A stretch of 64,000 bases of DNA from Hymenobacter sp. 15J16-1T3B (GTDB lineage: Bacteria; Bacteroidota; Bacteroidia; Cytophagales; Hymenobacteraceae): contig NZ_JAJFAV010000009.1 in the NCBI RefSeq assembly GCF_020711235.1, positions 186,001 to 250,000 of the forward strand. Reading direction: 5' to 3'. Each line of letters opens with the position of its first letter. The stretch's first letter is position 1. Below are positions 33,273 to 41,362 of this stretch, one piece after another. Made by a program: the position numbers and the translations under genes. The notes below the pieces were generated by a model. The model was given only the letters and a program-made list of their open reading frames with translations, was not told the DNA's origin and searched no databases.

Positions 33273-34781
33273 CTAGTCTATGTGCTGCAAGCGCAGCACC
33301 AGCGGCGCTTCGCCGGGCAGCTGCAGTTGCACCACGTACAGGCCCGCGGGCAGGCCGGTCAGCGGCACCGTGGCCTTGGTTTCGCCGCGGCCAAGGGCTT
33401 GCCGGCGTACTTCCCGACCCAGCGCGTCGAGCAGGCTCAGGCGGGCAGCCGCCGGGGCGGGCTGCTGCAGCTGCAGGGTGGCCTCGTGGGCGGCGGGATT
33501 GGGGTAGAGCTGCAGGCGGGCGGCACTTTGGGCCTCGCGGCTGGGCAGCAGGGCGTTGAAATTGGTGCGCGTGCCGCAGGTGGCGTAGGTGCCGCCGGGC
33601 TGCAGCTTGCGGTAGTACTGCAAGTACCATTCGAAATTGTTCACTTCGCCCACGCCGCTGGCGTAAGTATGCGTGCCACCGGCCGCATCCACGCCGTAGG
33701 TGTAGAAGCTGGTGCTGCCGCTGCCGTTGAGGTACATGCGGGCGTAGGACACCAGCTGGCGGCCGTTGCGCGGGCAACCGCCGCTGCCGGTGGTCAGGGC
33801 CTCGCCCATCAGCAGGGAATTGGCGGCCGCCGGCGAGAGGCGCGCGTACTCGTAGGTGAGCAGCCCCAGGGCGCTGTGGGTGTAGTAGTAGTTCAGGTTG
33901 CTCCACTGGGGCCGGCGCAGCGGCACGGCCATGCGCCCGACCACCATCGGCTGCAGCGTGTAGGAAGCCGTGAAACCGCAGGGGTGACCGGGGCCGCCGT
34001 AGCGGTTGAATTCCTTTTGCGACTGATAGGTATAAATCAGGCTGTCGGCCGTTTGCTGGCGCGTTAGGATGCGCCGCAATTCGAAGTTGCGGAAGCAGGG
34101 CAGCGGGTTGGAGTCTTCGCTGATGTAGCCGAACTCGTCGCCGGGCTGGAAGTCAAAGTGCACCAAGGGGCTGTAAACCGACTCCTGATACGGCACGGGC
34201 AGGGTATTGCCCTGCAACAAGTCGACCGCGGTGGTCGTCCAGTTGGAAGGGCCGCGCAGCAGGCCGTGCGCCCGGCTCAGCTCGATGATGCGCCCGTTGC
34301 TGAGCGTGATGGTGGCCACCGAGTCGGTAACCACGTTGGGGGCCAGGCCCCAGGTGCGCTGCACGCGGCTGGTCAGCGTGGCCGTGAGCGTGGGCGTGGC
34401 GGCCCAGCTGCTGCCGATGGCCACGCGGGGCCGCAGCACCAGCGTTTGGGCGGCCAAGCCAGATTCGGCCAGGGTTTCCAGGGCGTACTCGCGCTGAGCC
34501 GGGCGGCAGATCAGGCGGGCGCCCATGATGTTGTTGCGCGAGGACCGGAACTGGTACGCGCTGGTGGCGGTGGGCCGCAGCACCCGGTTGAAGGCATACA
34601 CCGAGTCGGTACCGGCTACGTAGGCCGAGTCCAGCCGCAGCGTGTGCGTGGCGTTGGTGGTGCTCCAGCTGTAGGAGTAAATCAGCCCGGGGCGGAAGGG
34701 GCGCCAGTCCTGGCCTTGCGCGGCCGAAAAGGACAAAGCGGTAAGGCCCGTCAGGACCAGTAAACGGTACAGGTATTTCAT
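33273..34781 (-). CDS. T9SS-sorted secreted protein of unknown function
   Basis: 502 residues from ATG 34781, signal peptide MKYLYRLLVLTGLTALSFSAAQGQ. The body (about 25-415) has no domain I recognise; it is rich in Tyr/Ser/Thr and contains GDEFGYISEDSNPLPCF and FYTYGVDAAGGTHTYA. The end is a T9SS type A sorting domain (LQLYPNPAAHEATL, LDALGREVRRQ, GLYVVQL). It should reach the cell surface or medium. Convergent with pyk and sharing its terminator. A paralogue search would be needed to suggest a role. Confidence 0.82.
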   Translation of the reverse strand: MKYLYRLLVLTGLTALSFSAAQGQDWRPFRPGLIYSYSWSTTNATHTLRLDSAYVAGTDSVYAFNRVLRPTATSAYQFRSSRNNIMGARLICRPAQREYALETLAESGLAAQTLVLRPRVAIGSSWAATPTLTATLTSRVQRTWGLAPNVVTDSVATITLSNGRIIELSRAHGLLRGPSNWTTTAVDLLQGNTLPVPYQESVYSPLVHFDFQPGDEFGYISEDSNPLPCFRNFELRRILTRQQTADSLIYTYQSQKEFNRYGGPGHPCGFTASYTLQPMVVGRMAVPLRRPQWSNLNYYYTHSALGLLTYEYARLSPAAANSLLMGEALTTGSGGCPRNGRQLVSYARMYLNGSGSTSFYTYGVDAAGGTHTYASGVGEVNNFEWYLQYYRKLQPGGTYATCGTRTNFNALLPSREAQSAARLQLYPNPAAHEATLQLQQPAPAAARLSLLDALGREVRRQALGRGETKATVPLTGLPAGLYVVQLQLPGEAPLVLRLQHID

Positions 34782-34845
34782 AGGATGCAACGGAAATAAT
34801 TCAGCAGCAATATATACTTACTCCGCCCAACCCCGCCACAAACGC

Positions 34846-34880
34846 ACGAAGGCCCCGCGCCGGTAGCGCGGGGCCTTCGT
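34846..34880 (-). terminator. Terminator of rpsT
   Basis: 15-bp perfect stem ACGAAGGCCCCGCGC with a five-base loop, directly downstream of rpsT. Confidence 0.85.
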
Positions 34881-34907
34881 CAAGAACTCGACTAAACTCT
34901 CGGCTGC

Positions 34908-35165
34908 TTAGGCAGCCAGCGAGTTTACGTACTTGGTCAGGCTGGACTTGTTGTTGGCAGCCTTGTTCTTGTGGATGATGTTCTTCTTGGCCAGACGGTC
35001 GAGCATCGACGACACTTTCTTCAGCAGCTCTTGAGCTTCCGAGGCGTCGGTGGTAGCACGCAGTTTCTTAACGGCCGTGCGGGTCGATTTGTGCTGGTAA
35101 CGGTTCAACACGCGCTTGGCTTCGTTCGAGCGGATGCGCTTCAGAGCCGACTTATGATTTGCCAT
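34908..35165 (-). CDS. rpsT: 30S ribosomal protein S20
   Basis: 85 residues, very basic and helical (MANHKSALKRIRSNEAKRVLN, KKNIIHKNKAANNKSSL), the usual S20 length and pattern. Binds 16S rRNA in the small subunit. Single-gene unit with a near-consensus promoter about 57 bases upstream and a strong terminator. Confidence 0.98.
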   Translation of the reverse strand: MANHKSALKRIRSNEAKRVLNRYQHKSTRTAVKKLRATTDASEAQELLKKVSSMLDRLAKKNIIHKNKAANNKSSLTKYVNSLAA

Positions 35166-35221
35166 GTTTTGAAAAGCGAGAAAACAGAGGTTCTGTCGAG
35201 GTTCCTAGTCAATTGGGTTGG

Positions 35222-35253
35222 CAAAGGTAGGAAGTCGGCTCGGAAATAGCAAA
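35222..35253 (-). promoter_or_regulatory. Promoter of rpsT
   Basis: Minus strand: TTTG (35250-35253), 20 bases, TACCTTTG (35222-35229), a near-perfect Bacteroidota sigma-A promoter; leader about 50 bases. Confidence 0.8.
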
Positions 35254-35293
35254 CCCGTTGACGAAGAATTGCCTTGCCGGCACCGGCAACTCC

Positions 35294-35929
35294 TCAGTCG
35301 ACCTGCTTTTCGAGGGTGTTGGCTTCGGCTAGGTGGGTGCGCAGCATGGGCAAGGTTTTGGCGGCGAAGGCCTGCACGGCCGGGGTTTCCGCCTTCTTCT
35401 CCTTGGCCTCGAACATGACGATGTCGAGCTTGTGGGCCGTTTCCATCACGTCCAGGTACCGCTCGTCGAAGGCGCGGCCCGATTTGTTTTTGAGCCGGTC
35501 GATGAGCTGCTGGTGCATGGGCATGATGGCCACCGAGGGCTTCACGTCGAGCTGGGTAGCCACCGAGCTCAGCTCCTGGCTGGCGGTGGTGTGGTGGTCC
35601 ACCATCATCTGCCCGTACTGCTTCACGGCGTCGGTGCTGCCCTGCTGGGCGGCCAGCGTCCCGAGCTGAATTTCCATTTCGTTGCTGCTGGCGACGGTCA
35701 GCAGAAACTCCGGATCGGTAAAGCCGCGCAGCGCGTCGGCGGTGGTCGGGTTCATGGCCTCCGGCGTGCCGGGGTCGTAGGCCCCGAGCACTTCCGAGCT
35801 GCCGGGTGGGCGGTTGGTGGCCGCATCGGCCCGGGCGGCCGAGGCCTGTTCGGTTTCGGGGTTGGTGCTGGTGCAGGCGGAGCTTAGCAGCAGGCCGGCC
35901 GCGAGCAGCGGCAGAAAGGCGCGTTTCAT
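35294..35929 (-). CDS. DUF4142 lipoprotein (copy 1)
   Basis: 211 residues from ATG 35929 with lipobox LLLSSAC (Cys at about 18). A short polar linker leads to a DUF4142 ferritin-like helical domain (FLLTVASSNEMEIQLGTLAAQ, VKQYGQMMVDHHTTASQELSS, FDERYLDVMETAHKLDIVMFE). The HH pair in MVDHHT and Glu residues recall ferritin-like bundles, but metal binding is unproven. Acts in the periplasm or outer membrane. A close paralogue follows on the same strand 113 bases upstream. Confidence 0.88.
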   Translation of the reverse strand: MKRAFLPLLAAGLLLSSACTSTNPETEQASAARADAATNRPPGSSEVLGAYDPGTPEAMNPTTADALRGFTDPEFLLTVASSNEMEIQLGTLAAQQGSTDAVKQYGQMMVDHHTTASQELSSVATQLDVKPSVAIMPMHQQLIDRLKNKSGRAFDERYLDVMETAHKLDIVMFEAKEKKAETPAVQAFAAKTLPMLRTHLAEANTLEKQVD

Positions 35930-36042
35930 GGGTATCAAGTGGTTGTGGTCGGAAGTGCATACGCCGTTTGCTCAACCGTAGTTGGTGGCGTGGGCGCTTC
36001 GCTTATCCCGGGCGCAGCCCGCGCCCGGGCCCCGATGGCGGC

Positions 36043-36762
36043 TTAGTCCACCTTCTTTTCCAGGCTATTGGCCATGGTGCCGTGCGAGCGAAGCATGGGC
36101 AAGGTACGGGAGGCGAAGGACTGCACGGCCGCGTTCTGGGCGCCTTTGCTCTTCACCTCGAACATGGCCACGTCCAGCTTGTGGGCCGTTTCCATCGCGT
36201 CCATGTAGGCCTCGTCGAAATCCTTGCCCGATTTAGCCGCCACGCGGTCCAGCATGGCTTGGTGCACCGGCATCAGCGCGGCCGGCTTGGTCACGCTCAA
36301 CGCGGAGGCCACGCTCTGCCAATCCTGGGTGGCTTTGGTGTGGTGGTCGACCATCATCTGTCCGTACTTGCGCACTTCGGCGCTGCTGGCTTTCTGGGCG
36401 GCCAGTTGCCCCATCTGCACCTCCAGCATGTTGCTGCTGGCGGCCGTGAGCATGAACGTCGGGTCGTCCATGGTGGCGAAAGTGCCGGCAAATAGGTTCA
36501 CGTCGCTGGCCACGTCGGCGGCGCTGCGGCCGGAGCTGACGTCGGTGCCCGTGTTGGTGCCGCTGCCGATGATGACGCCGCCCGACCCGCCGACGATGGG
36601 CGGGGTGGCCGCGGCGCCCGAGGTGGCGTCGTTGGACGAAGACGTGCTGGTGATGGAGCTGCCGGCCGTGCTGGCGCCCGCCGTGCCCGTGGTGGAAGAA
36701 GACGAACTGCAGGCACTAACCAGCAGGGGCAGAATCAACAGAAAAGGCGCGGTGCGTTTCAT
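36043..36762 (-). CDS. DUF4142 lipoprotein (copy 2)
   Basis: 239 residues, signal peptide with lipobox LLVSAC (Cys18). It differs from copy 1 by a long Ser/Thr/Gly/Ala-rich linker (SSSSSTTGTAGASTAGSSIT onward) before the same DUF4142 bundle (FMLTAASSNMLEVQMGQLAAQ, VRKYGQMMVDHHTKATQDW, MDAMETAHKLDVAMFE). Both end in ANxLEKxVD. The pair looks like a tandem duplication with linker expansion, perhaps letting this copy reach further from the membrane. Role unknown. Confidence 0.88.
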   Translation of the reverse strand: MKRTAPFLLILPLLVSACSSSSSTTGTAGASTAGSSITSTSSSNDATSGAAATPPIVGGSGGVIIGSGTNTGTDVSSGRSAADVASDVNLFAGTFATMDDPTFMLTAASSNMLEVQMGQLAAQKASSAEVRKYGQMMVDHHTKATQDWQSVASALSVTKPAALMPVHQAMLDRVAAKSGKDFDEAYMDAMETAHKLDVAMFEVKSKGAQNAAVQSFASRTLPMLRSHGTMANSLEKKVD

Positions 36763-37029
36763 GGGTCTTAATCAATAGAGTGAACAACAGCTGCTTGATA
36801 CGGCACCCAGCCATTACTTGTTTGTATTTTTCTAACTCGACTATTGCTATTCCGTGCGTCCTTTGGCTAGCGAAACTGCCCCGGCAGAGCTGGCACTTTC
36901 GCGACGCAGCAGCCGTTTATCCAGCAGGGAGTATTTAGCACAACCGCCGCGAAAATGGTATGCATGCCGAAAGAATTGCGTATCTTCCTTTGCTGCTTCG
37001 GGACTTTCTTCCTCCCCTACCCCGCCGCC

Positions 37030-38013
37030 ATGCCCCTCGTCACCGAATCCCGCTACCGGCCGCCGTTCTACCTCTTCAACGGCCACCTGCAAACCATTGT
37101 GCCTAGCCTGCTGCGCGAAGTACCCGAGGTGCACTACCAACGCCAGCGCGTGGAAACGGCCGACGGCGACTTCCTCGACCTCGACTGGGCCCGCACGGAG
37201 CATTTGGCCGACACGCTGGGCATCATCTCGCACGGCCTCGAAGGCGACGCCGGCCGGCCCTACGTGCGTGGCATGGCCCGGGCCCTGAACAAAGCCGGCA
37301 TCGATGCGCTGGCCTGGAACTACCGCAGCTGCAGCGGCGAGCCGAACCGCCTGCTGCGCGCCTACCACCTCGGCGACACCGACGACCTGCACTTCGTGGT
37401 GCAGCAGGCGCTGCGCACCGGCCGCTACCGCCGCGTGTTTCTGACGGGCTTCTCGGCCGGCGGAAACATGACGCTGAAGTACCTCGGCGAAGACGCGGCG
37501 CGGGTGCCCGCGCAAGTGGAGCGCGCGGCCGTGTTTTCGGTGCCCACGGACCTGAAAGCGGGTTCCATGCACATTTCCCGGTTGGAAAACCGCATCTACC
37601 TAAACCGCTTCCTGAAAACCCTGCGCGAAAAAATCCGCCGCAAGGCCGAGCTGCTGCCCGGGCAGCTGAGCGTGGAAGGCTTGGAAGAGCTCAGCGACTT
37701 TCCGCAGTTCGACGACCGGTACACGGCTCCGCTGCACGGCTTCAAGTCGGCCGACGAGTACTACGAGCGGAGCTCCTCGGGCCGTTACCTCGACGGCATC
37801 CGCATTCCGACGCTCATCGTCAACGCCCAGAACGACCCGTTTTTGCCGCCGGCCTGCTTTCCGCGGGATGCGGCCGAGCGCAGCCCCTACGTGTTCCTGG
37901 AAACGCCCGAGGCCGGCGGCCACGTGGGCTTTGCCGAAGGGCTGCCCTCCGACGGGCAATACTACTCGGAGCGGCGCGCCGTGGAGTTTTTGACGGCCAC
38001 GGTACCGGCTTAG
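37030..38013 (+). CDS. Alpha/beta hydrolase, YheT/EMB8 family
   Basis: 327 residues from ATG 37030. Typical YheT features: N-terminal YRPPFYLFNGHLQTIVPSLLR, oxyanion region ISHGLEGDAGRPYVRGMA, NYRSCSGEPNRLLRAYHLGD, nucleophile Ser in GFSAGGNMTLKYLG, Asp in NAQNDPFLPP and His in AGGHVGF. Members are predicted serine esterases of the cytosol; natural substrates are not established. Convergent with rsmG, sharing a terminator. An open frame upstream of this ATG to 36955 has no family support. Confidence 0.9.
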   Translation: MPLVTESRYRPPFYLFNGHLQTIVPSLLREVPEVHYQRQRVETADGDFLDLDWARTEHLADTLGIISHGLEGDAGRPYVRGMARALNKAGIDALAWNYRSCSGEPNRLLRAYHLGDTDDLHFVVQQALRTGRYRRVFLTGFSAGGNMTLKYLGEDAARVPAQVERAAVFSVPTDLKAGSMHISRLENRIYLNRFLKTLREKIRRKAELLPGQLSVEGLEELSDFPQFDDRYTAPLHGFKSADEYYERSSSGRYLDGIRIPTLIVNAQNDPFLPPACFPRDAAERSPYVFLETPEAGGHVGFAEGLPSDGQYYSERRAVEFLTATVPA

Positions 38014-38072
38014 CCAGCTTGGGCCACTGCGCGCGGCGCGACTCTCCGAGCGCAGCCGACTTCGCAAAAAGA

Positions 38073-38104
38073 ACAAGGCCCGCCCGAAACCGGGCGGGCC
38101 TTGT
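38073..38104. terminator. Bidirectional terminator (hydrolase / rsmG)
   Basis: 14-bp perfect stem ACAAGGCCCGCCCG with loop AAAC, preceded by A-rich sequence. Confidence 0.85.
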
Positions 38105-38138
38105 GGGCTTCTAAAGGGCGCGGTTCGCAGGCGGGGTG

Positions 38139-38798
38139 CTATACGTTGTTGGTGCGCTTGCCGCGGGCCAGGGCTTTGTTGGCGGGCACGAACACGACCT
38201 TCTTAGTTTCGAAGAATTCCTCGCTGAAAAAGTCGCTGAGGTTGGTCACCTGCGCTACCAGGCCCGATTCCTCGATTTCCTCGGTCAAGTCGCCGCCTTT
38301 GAGGTAGTACAGGCCGTGGGTTTCGCTGGCGCCGGCGGTGTTGGTGTAGCGCTGGGCAATCCAGGGGTGGAAGTTGGCCAAGCGCGTCACGGCGCGGCTT
38401 ACCACGAAGTCGAACTTCTGCCGCACCTGCTCGGCGCGGATCTGCTCGGCCGTCACGTTGTGCAGCTTCAGGGCGTGGGCCATGTCCTGCACCGCCTTGA
38501 TCTTCTTGCCGATGCTGTCGATGAGGAGAAACTCCACTTCCGGAAACAGGATGGCCAGCGGCAGGCCGGGCAGGCCGCCGCCGGTGCCTACGTCGAGCAC
38601 GGAGGACCCGCTGGGGAACTGCACTACCTTGGCAATGCCGGCGGAGTGCAGGAAGTGGCGCTCGGCGAGGTTGTCGACGTCGGTGCGGGCAATGAGGTTG
38701 ACGCGCTCGTTCCAGCCGCGGAATTCGTGGTCGAGCTGCTGAAACTGTTCGCGCTGGCGCGGGGTGAGGTCGGGGAAGTAGCGGAAGAGGATTTCCAT
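38139..38798 (-). CDS. rsmG: 16S rRNA (guanine527-N7)-methyltransferase
   Basis: 219 residues. RsmG features: HEFRGWNERVNLIARTDVDNLAERHFLHS near the N-terminus, SAM-binding VLDVGTGGGLPGLPLAI and LIDSIGKKIKAVQDMA, then FDFVVSRAV. It methylates N7 of G527 in 16S rRNA (cytosol). Monocistronic. A -7 hexamer block lies only nine bases before the ATG, implying a very short or absent 5' leader. Confidence 0.96.
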   Translation of the reverse strand: MEILFRYFPDLTPRQREQFQQLDHEFRGWNERVNLIARTDVDNLAERHFLHSAGIAKVVQFPSGSSVLDVGTGGGLPGLPLAILFPEVEFLLIDSIGKKIKAVQDMAHALKLHNVTAEQIRAEQVRQKFDFVVSRAVTRLANFHPWIAQRYTNTAGASETHGLYYLKGGDLTEEIEESGLVAQVTNLSDFFSEEFFETKKVVFVPANKALARGKRTNNV

Positions 38799-38806
38799 CG
38801 TGCTAG

Positions 38807-38814
38807 CAAAGGTA
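38807..38814 (-). promoter_or_regulatory. -7 element of rsmG, near-leaderless
   Basis: Minus strand TACCTTTG; its last base is nine bases from the ATG start, so transcription would begin at or just before the start codon. Confidence 0.5.
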
Positions 38815-38915
38815 CGCTAAGCAAGGGACGCTGGTAGCGCCCACCGTATCGGCGGCACTTGGGAGTTACTCGGGAAGACCAGCAGCGGCGCCCCGGCAGA
38901 CGGCTGCACTAGCAC
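38815..38915. other. Gene-free stretch upstream of rsmG
   Basis: No gene, repeat arm or clear -33 element seen. Confidence 0.4.
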
Positions 38916-39082
38916 GTCATTGCGAGCGAAGCGCGGCAATCGGTCCTCATAGTAGCACCGCCGAGGCAATGCTTACCAACCGAAACCGGTCCTGCTCAAA
39001 GCCGCTGATACCAGTTTTTGCTGCTGCCCATTGGGCCGTCGTGCCGCGAGCGGAACGATTGCCGCGCTTCGCTCGCAATGAC
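38916..39082. repeat. 167-bp palindromic element with 27-bp perfect ends, family A copy 1
   Basis: Arms 38916-38942 and 39056-39082 are exact reverse complements beginning GTCATTGCGAGCGAAGCG. The interior (GATACCAGTTTTTGCTGCTG, then CATTGGGCCGTCGTGCCGCG) resembles the element at 41047-41230. No coding potential; MITE- or REP-like. Confidence 0.8.
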
Positions 39083-39140
39083 AGCCGGTGAACCGTCAGG
39101 CCGTTTTGCAAGGACGACCGGTGTACCGGCTCTAAACAGC

Positions 39141-39168
39141 AACGCCCCGCTCTGCAGAGCGGGGCGTT
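39141..39168 (-). terminator. Terminator of glycosyltransferase/sigma operon
   Basis: AACGCCCCGCTCTGC / GCAGAGCGGGGCGTT perfect palindrome, 27 bases downstream of the sigma stop. Confidence 0.8.
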
Positions 39169-39194
39169 GGTCGGAATCAGCATCAGCCCAAAGG

Positions 39195-39818
39195 CTAGAT
39201 GATTTCTTTTTTGTTTTTCACCATGTCGTAGAGCAGCTCGCGGGCGCGGTGCAGCTGGGCTTTCACGGTGCCGAGCGGGGCTTTCAGCTCCTGGGCAATT
39301 TCTTCGTAGCTCAGCTCGTCGAAGTAGCGCAAAGTCACGAGGCGCTGGTACTTATCGGGCAGCCGCGACACGACGTGCTGCATGATTTCGATTTTCTGGT
39401 TTTTGATGGCCGACTCCGCCGGGTTTAGGTTGTTGTCGCGGAAATCAATGGTGATTTCGTCGCCGTTGTCAATCTTGATGGCCGAGTCGATGGACATCGT
39501 TTTGATTTTATTCTTGCGAATAAAGTCGATGCAGTTGTTGGTGGCGATGCGAAACAGCCAGGTGCTGAAGGCGTACTCGGGGTTGAATTTGTGCAGGTTG
39601 CGAAACGCCTTGGCGAAGGCCTCGATGGTGAGGTCTTCGGCGTCGTCGGGGTTGCGCACCATTTTCAAGACCACGTGGTACACGGGCTTCTTGTAAATCT
39701 GCATCAGTTCGGCGTACGCTTTTTCGTCGCCCTTTTCTACGGCGGAGCGAATAAGCTTGAAGTCGTGCTTGGCCTTGGCCGAGAACTGCTTCTGGAGGTC
39801 CTGATTATTTACTTCCAT
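39195..39818 (-). CDS. ECF-type sigma factor (RpoE-like)
   Basis: 207 residues from ATG 39818. Region 2 (YAELMQIYKKPVYHVVLKMVRNPDDAEDLTIEAFAKAF, STWLFRIATNNCIDFIRKNK) and region 4 (LPDKYQRLVTLRYFDELSYEEIAQEL, GTVKAQLHRARELL) are complete. The linker has several acidic residues (IDNGDEITIDFRDNNLNP). This conserved Bacteroidota sigma is less G+C-rich than its neighbours. No anti-sigma gene adjoins it; the start overlaps the upstream glycosyltransferase gene by 10 bases. Its regulon cannot be read from this window. Confidence 0.94.
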   Translation of the reverse strand: MEVNNQDLQKQFSAKAKHDFKLIRSAVEKGDEKAYAELMQIYKKPVYHVVLKMVRNPDDAEDLTIEAFAKAFRNLHKFNPEYAFSTWLFRIATNNCIDFIRKNKIKTMSIDSAIKIDNGDEITIDFRDNNLNPAESAIKNQKIEIMQHVVSRLPDKYQRLVTLRYFDELSYEEIAQELKAPLGTVKAQLHRARELLYDMVKNKKEII

Positions 39819-40948
39819 CGGGAGGGGTTGCGGTTGAGCACTAACGAGGCTGTCAGGAGAGAGTAGGCAAAAAAATACCCCGCATCCAGAACCGGTATCA
39901 ACCACCAAGGTTGCCGGTCGTGGAGGCGGCGGCTGGCCTGCGCGTACGTAGCAACTACGGCTGAGGTTCGGACTCCCCATACCGCCGCCAGTGCTACCCA
40001 CTCAGGCTCAGGCACTACAAATGCCGCCAGAGTTCCAACATAAAACAAGCCGTTAGCTAAGATAAAGGTTCCAAGCCGAACCCGGTCAGAAAACCGGTAA
40101 CGAGTGCCGGCCGAAAGGTGCCGGCGCTTCTGCCGCCACCACTGGCCCCAGCTGTCGGGGGCGTAGCTGATGGTCTGGGCCGCGGCTGCGGTAACGACGC
40201 GGGCCGTCTTGCCGAGTTGCACCGCGTCCTGCACCAGCAGGTCGTCGTCGCCGCTGAGGCGGCGAATGTGGGAGGCAAACCCCTTGGTGGCCATGAACGT
40301 GGCCTTGGTGTAGGCCAGGTTGCGGCCCACGCCCATGTAGGGCTGCCCGCGCTCGGCGTAGCTGAGGTACTGCAGGCCGGTAAGCAGCGTTTCGAAGCGA
40401 ATGAGCTTGTTCAAAAAGCCTTCGGCTTCGGCGTAGGGGCTGTAGCCGAGCACCAGATCGGCCCCGCCGTCAAAGCCGCGGGCCATGTGGCGCAGCCACT
40501 GGTTGCCGGCCGGCTGGCAGTCGGCGTCGGTAAAGAGGAGGTAGGGGTAGCGGGCGACTTTGATGCCGAGCGTGAGGGCGTACTTCTTGGGCGCAATGCC
40601 CTCGGGGGTGCTGCCGATGGTGACCAAGCGCACATTGGGGTAGTACTGGGTCAGCTGCTGGGTGTAGAGGCCGGTGTCGTCGTCGCTGCGGTCGTCGATG
40701 AGCACGACTTCGAACTGGGCGTAGTCCTGCTGCAGCAGCTCGGGCATGAGGTAGCGCAGCTGCTCCAGGGCGTTGCGGGCGGCTACGATGATGGACACCG
40801 GGTGCGCCTGTTCGTGGGCCGGCGCCGGCTCCACCTCCTCGGCGACGCGCCGCAGGGCAAACGGCCAGAAGTAATACGCGGCGTACACTAGCTGCACCAG
40901 CACGCTGAGCACGAGCAGCCAGGAGACGGGCGAGAGGTGGAAGGGCAA
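39809..40948 (-). CDS. Membrane-anchored family 2 glycosyltransferase
   Basis: About 379 residues from TTG 40948; no in-frame ATG exists near the N-terminus, and a -7 element TACCTTTG lies 27 bases before this TTG, excluding starts further upstream. An N-terminal membrane helix (WLLVLSVLVQLVYAAYYFWPFAL) leads to a GT-A domain: VSIIVAARNALEQL, LIDDRSDDDT, FTDADCQP (DxD-type) and RLSGDDDLLVQDAV. A QWWRQKRRH motif and three C-terminal membrane helices follow. It likely polymerises or transfers sugars at the inner membrane. Overlaps the sigma gene by 10 bases. Confidence 0.85.
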   Translation of the reverse strand: MPFHLSPVSWLLVLSVLVQLVYAAYYFWPFALRRVAEEVEPAPAHEQAHPVSIIVAARNALEQLRYLMPELLQQDYAQFEVVLIDDRSDDDTGLYTQQLTQYYPNVRLVTIGSTPEGIAPKKYALTLGIKVARYPYLLFTDADCQPAGNQWLRHMARGFDGGADLVLGYSPYAEAEGFLNKLIRFETLLTGLQYLSYAERGQPYMGVGRNLAYTKATFMATKGFASHIRRLSGDDDLLVQDAVQLGKTARVVTAAAAQTISYAPDSWGQWWRQKRRHLSAGTRYRFSDRVRLGTFILANGLFYVGTLAAFVVPEPEWVALAAVWGVRTSAVVATYAQASRRLHDRQPWWLIPVLDAGYFFAYSLLTASLVLNRNPSRWK

Positions 40949-40974
40949 GGCAAAGACGGCTTTTATTCGGCCCG

Positions 40975-40982
40975 CAAAGGTA
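40975..40982 (-). promoter_or_regulatory. -7 element of glycosyltransferase/sigma operon
   Basis: Minus strand TACCTTTG 27 bases before the proposed TTG start. Confidence 0.55.
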
Positions 40983-41046
40983 GCCCACGGCGGACTGGGT
41001 ATAACTGGTACGGGAAGAAATATGAGGCAATCGGTGGCACTAGCCG

Positions 41047-41230
41047 CCATTGCAAGCGAAGCGCAGTAATCCTGCCGCTCGCGGCACGAGGGTACGGGAA
41101 GCACGACCTGAAAATGGCGCCGCCCAAAACCAGATATACCAGTTTCAAGCGGTGCTGTTTTCGGCTTGTGCCAGTGGGCCCGTTGTGCCGCGGGCGGCAG
41201 GATTGCTTCGTCGTGGCTCCTCGCAATGAC
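41047..41230. repeat. Palindromic element, family A copy 2 (degenerate ends)
   Basis: Left end CCATTGCAAGCGAAGCGCAG, right end ...CTCGCAATGAC; arms pair imperfectly. Interior ATACCAGTTTCAAGCGGTGC and GTGGGCCCGTTGTGCCGCG parallels copy 1 at 38916-39082. Confidence 0.7.
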
Positions 41231-41249
41231 GGCGGGGTAAACCGGCCTC

Positions 41250-41297
41250 GTTGTTGTAGATAACAACCCGCCTAAGACCTGCGGCGGGTTATCTTTG
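41250..41297 (+). promoter_or_regulatory. -7 element and palindromes upstream of tgt
   Basis: TATCTTTG at 41290-41297 is an exact -7 match. Just upstream are GTTGTT/AACAAC (41250-41267) and AACCCGCC/GGCGGGTT palindromes that could be operator or leftover hairpin. No preQ1 aptamer was recognised. Confidence 0.5.
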
Positions 41298-41362
41298 CGG
41301 CTTCTTTGGCGGCCGGTGCCCTGAGCTTCAGGTGCGGCTGCGTCCGCCGCGCTACTTTCCCG

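Noticed and set aside
38799-39194. CRISPR array or small RNA in the gap after rsmG
   Set aside because: Only one inverted-repeat element, with no regularly spaced direct repeats; nothing in the whole window qualifies as CRISPR.
41250-41362. preQ1 riboswitch upstream of tgt
   Set aside because: Hairpins are present but I do not see a convincing preQ1 pseudoknot with its A-rich tail, and the palindromes lie upstream of the likely transcription start.
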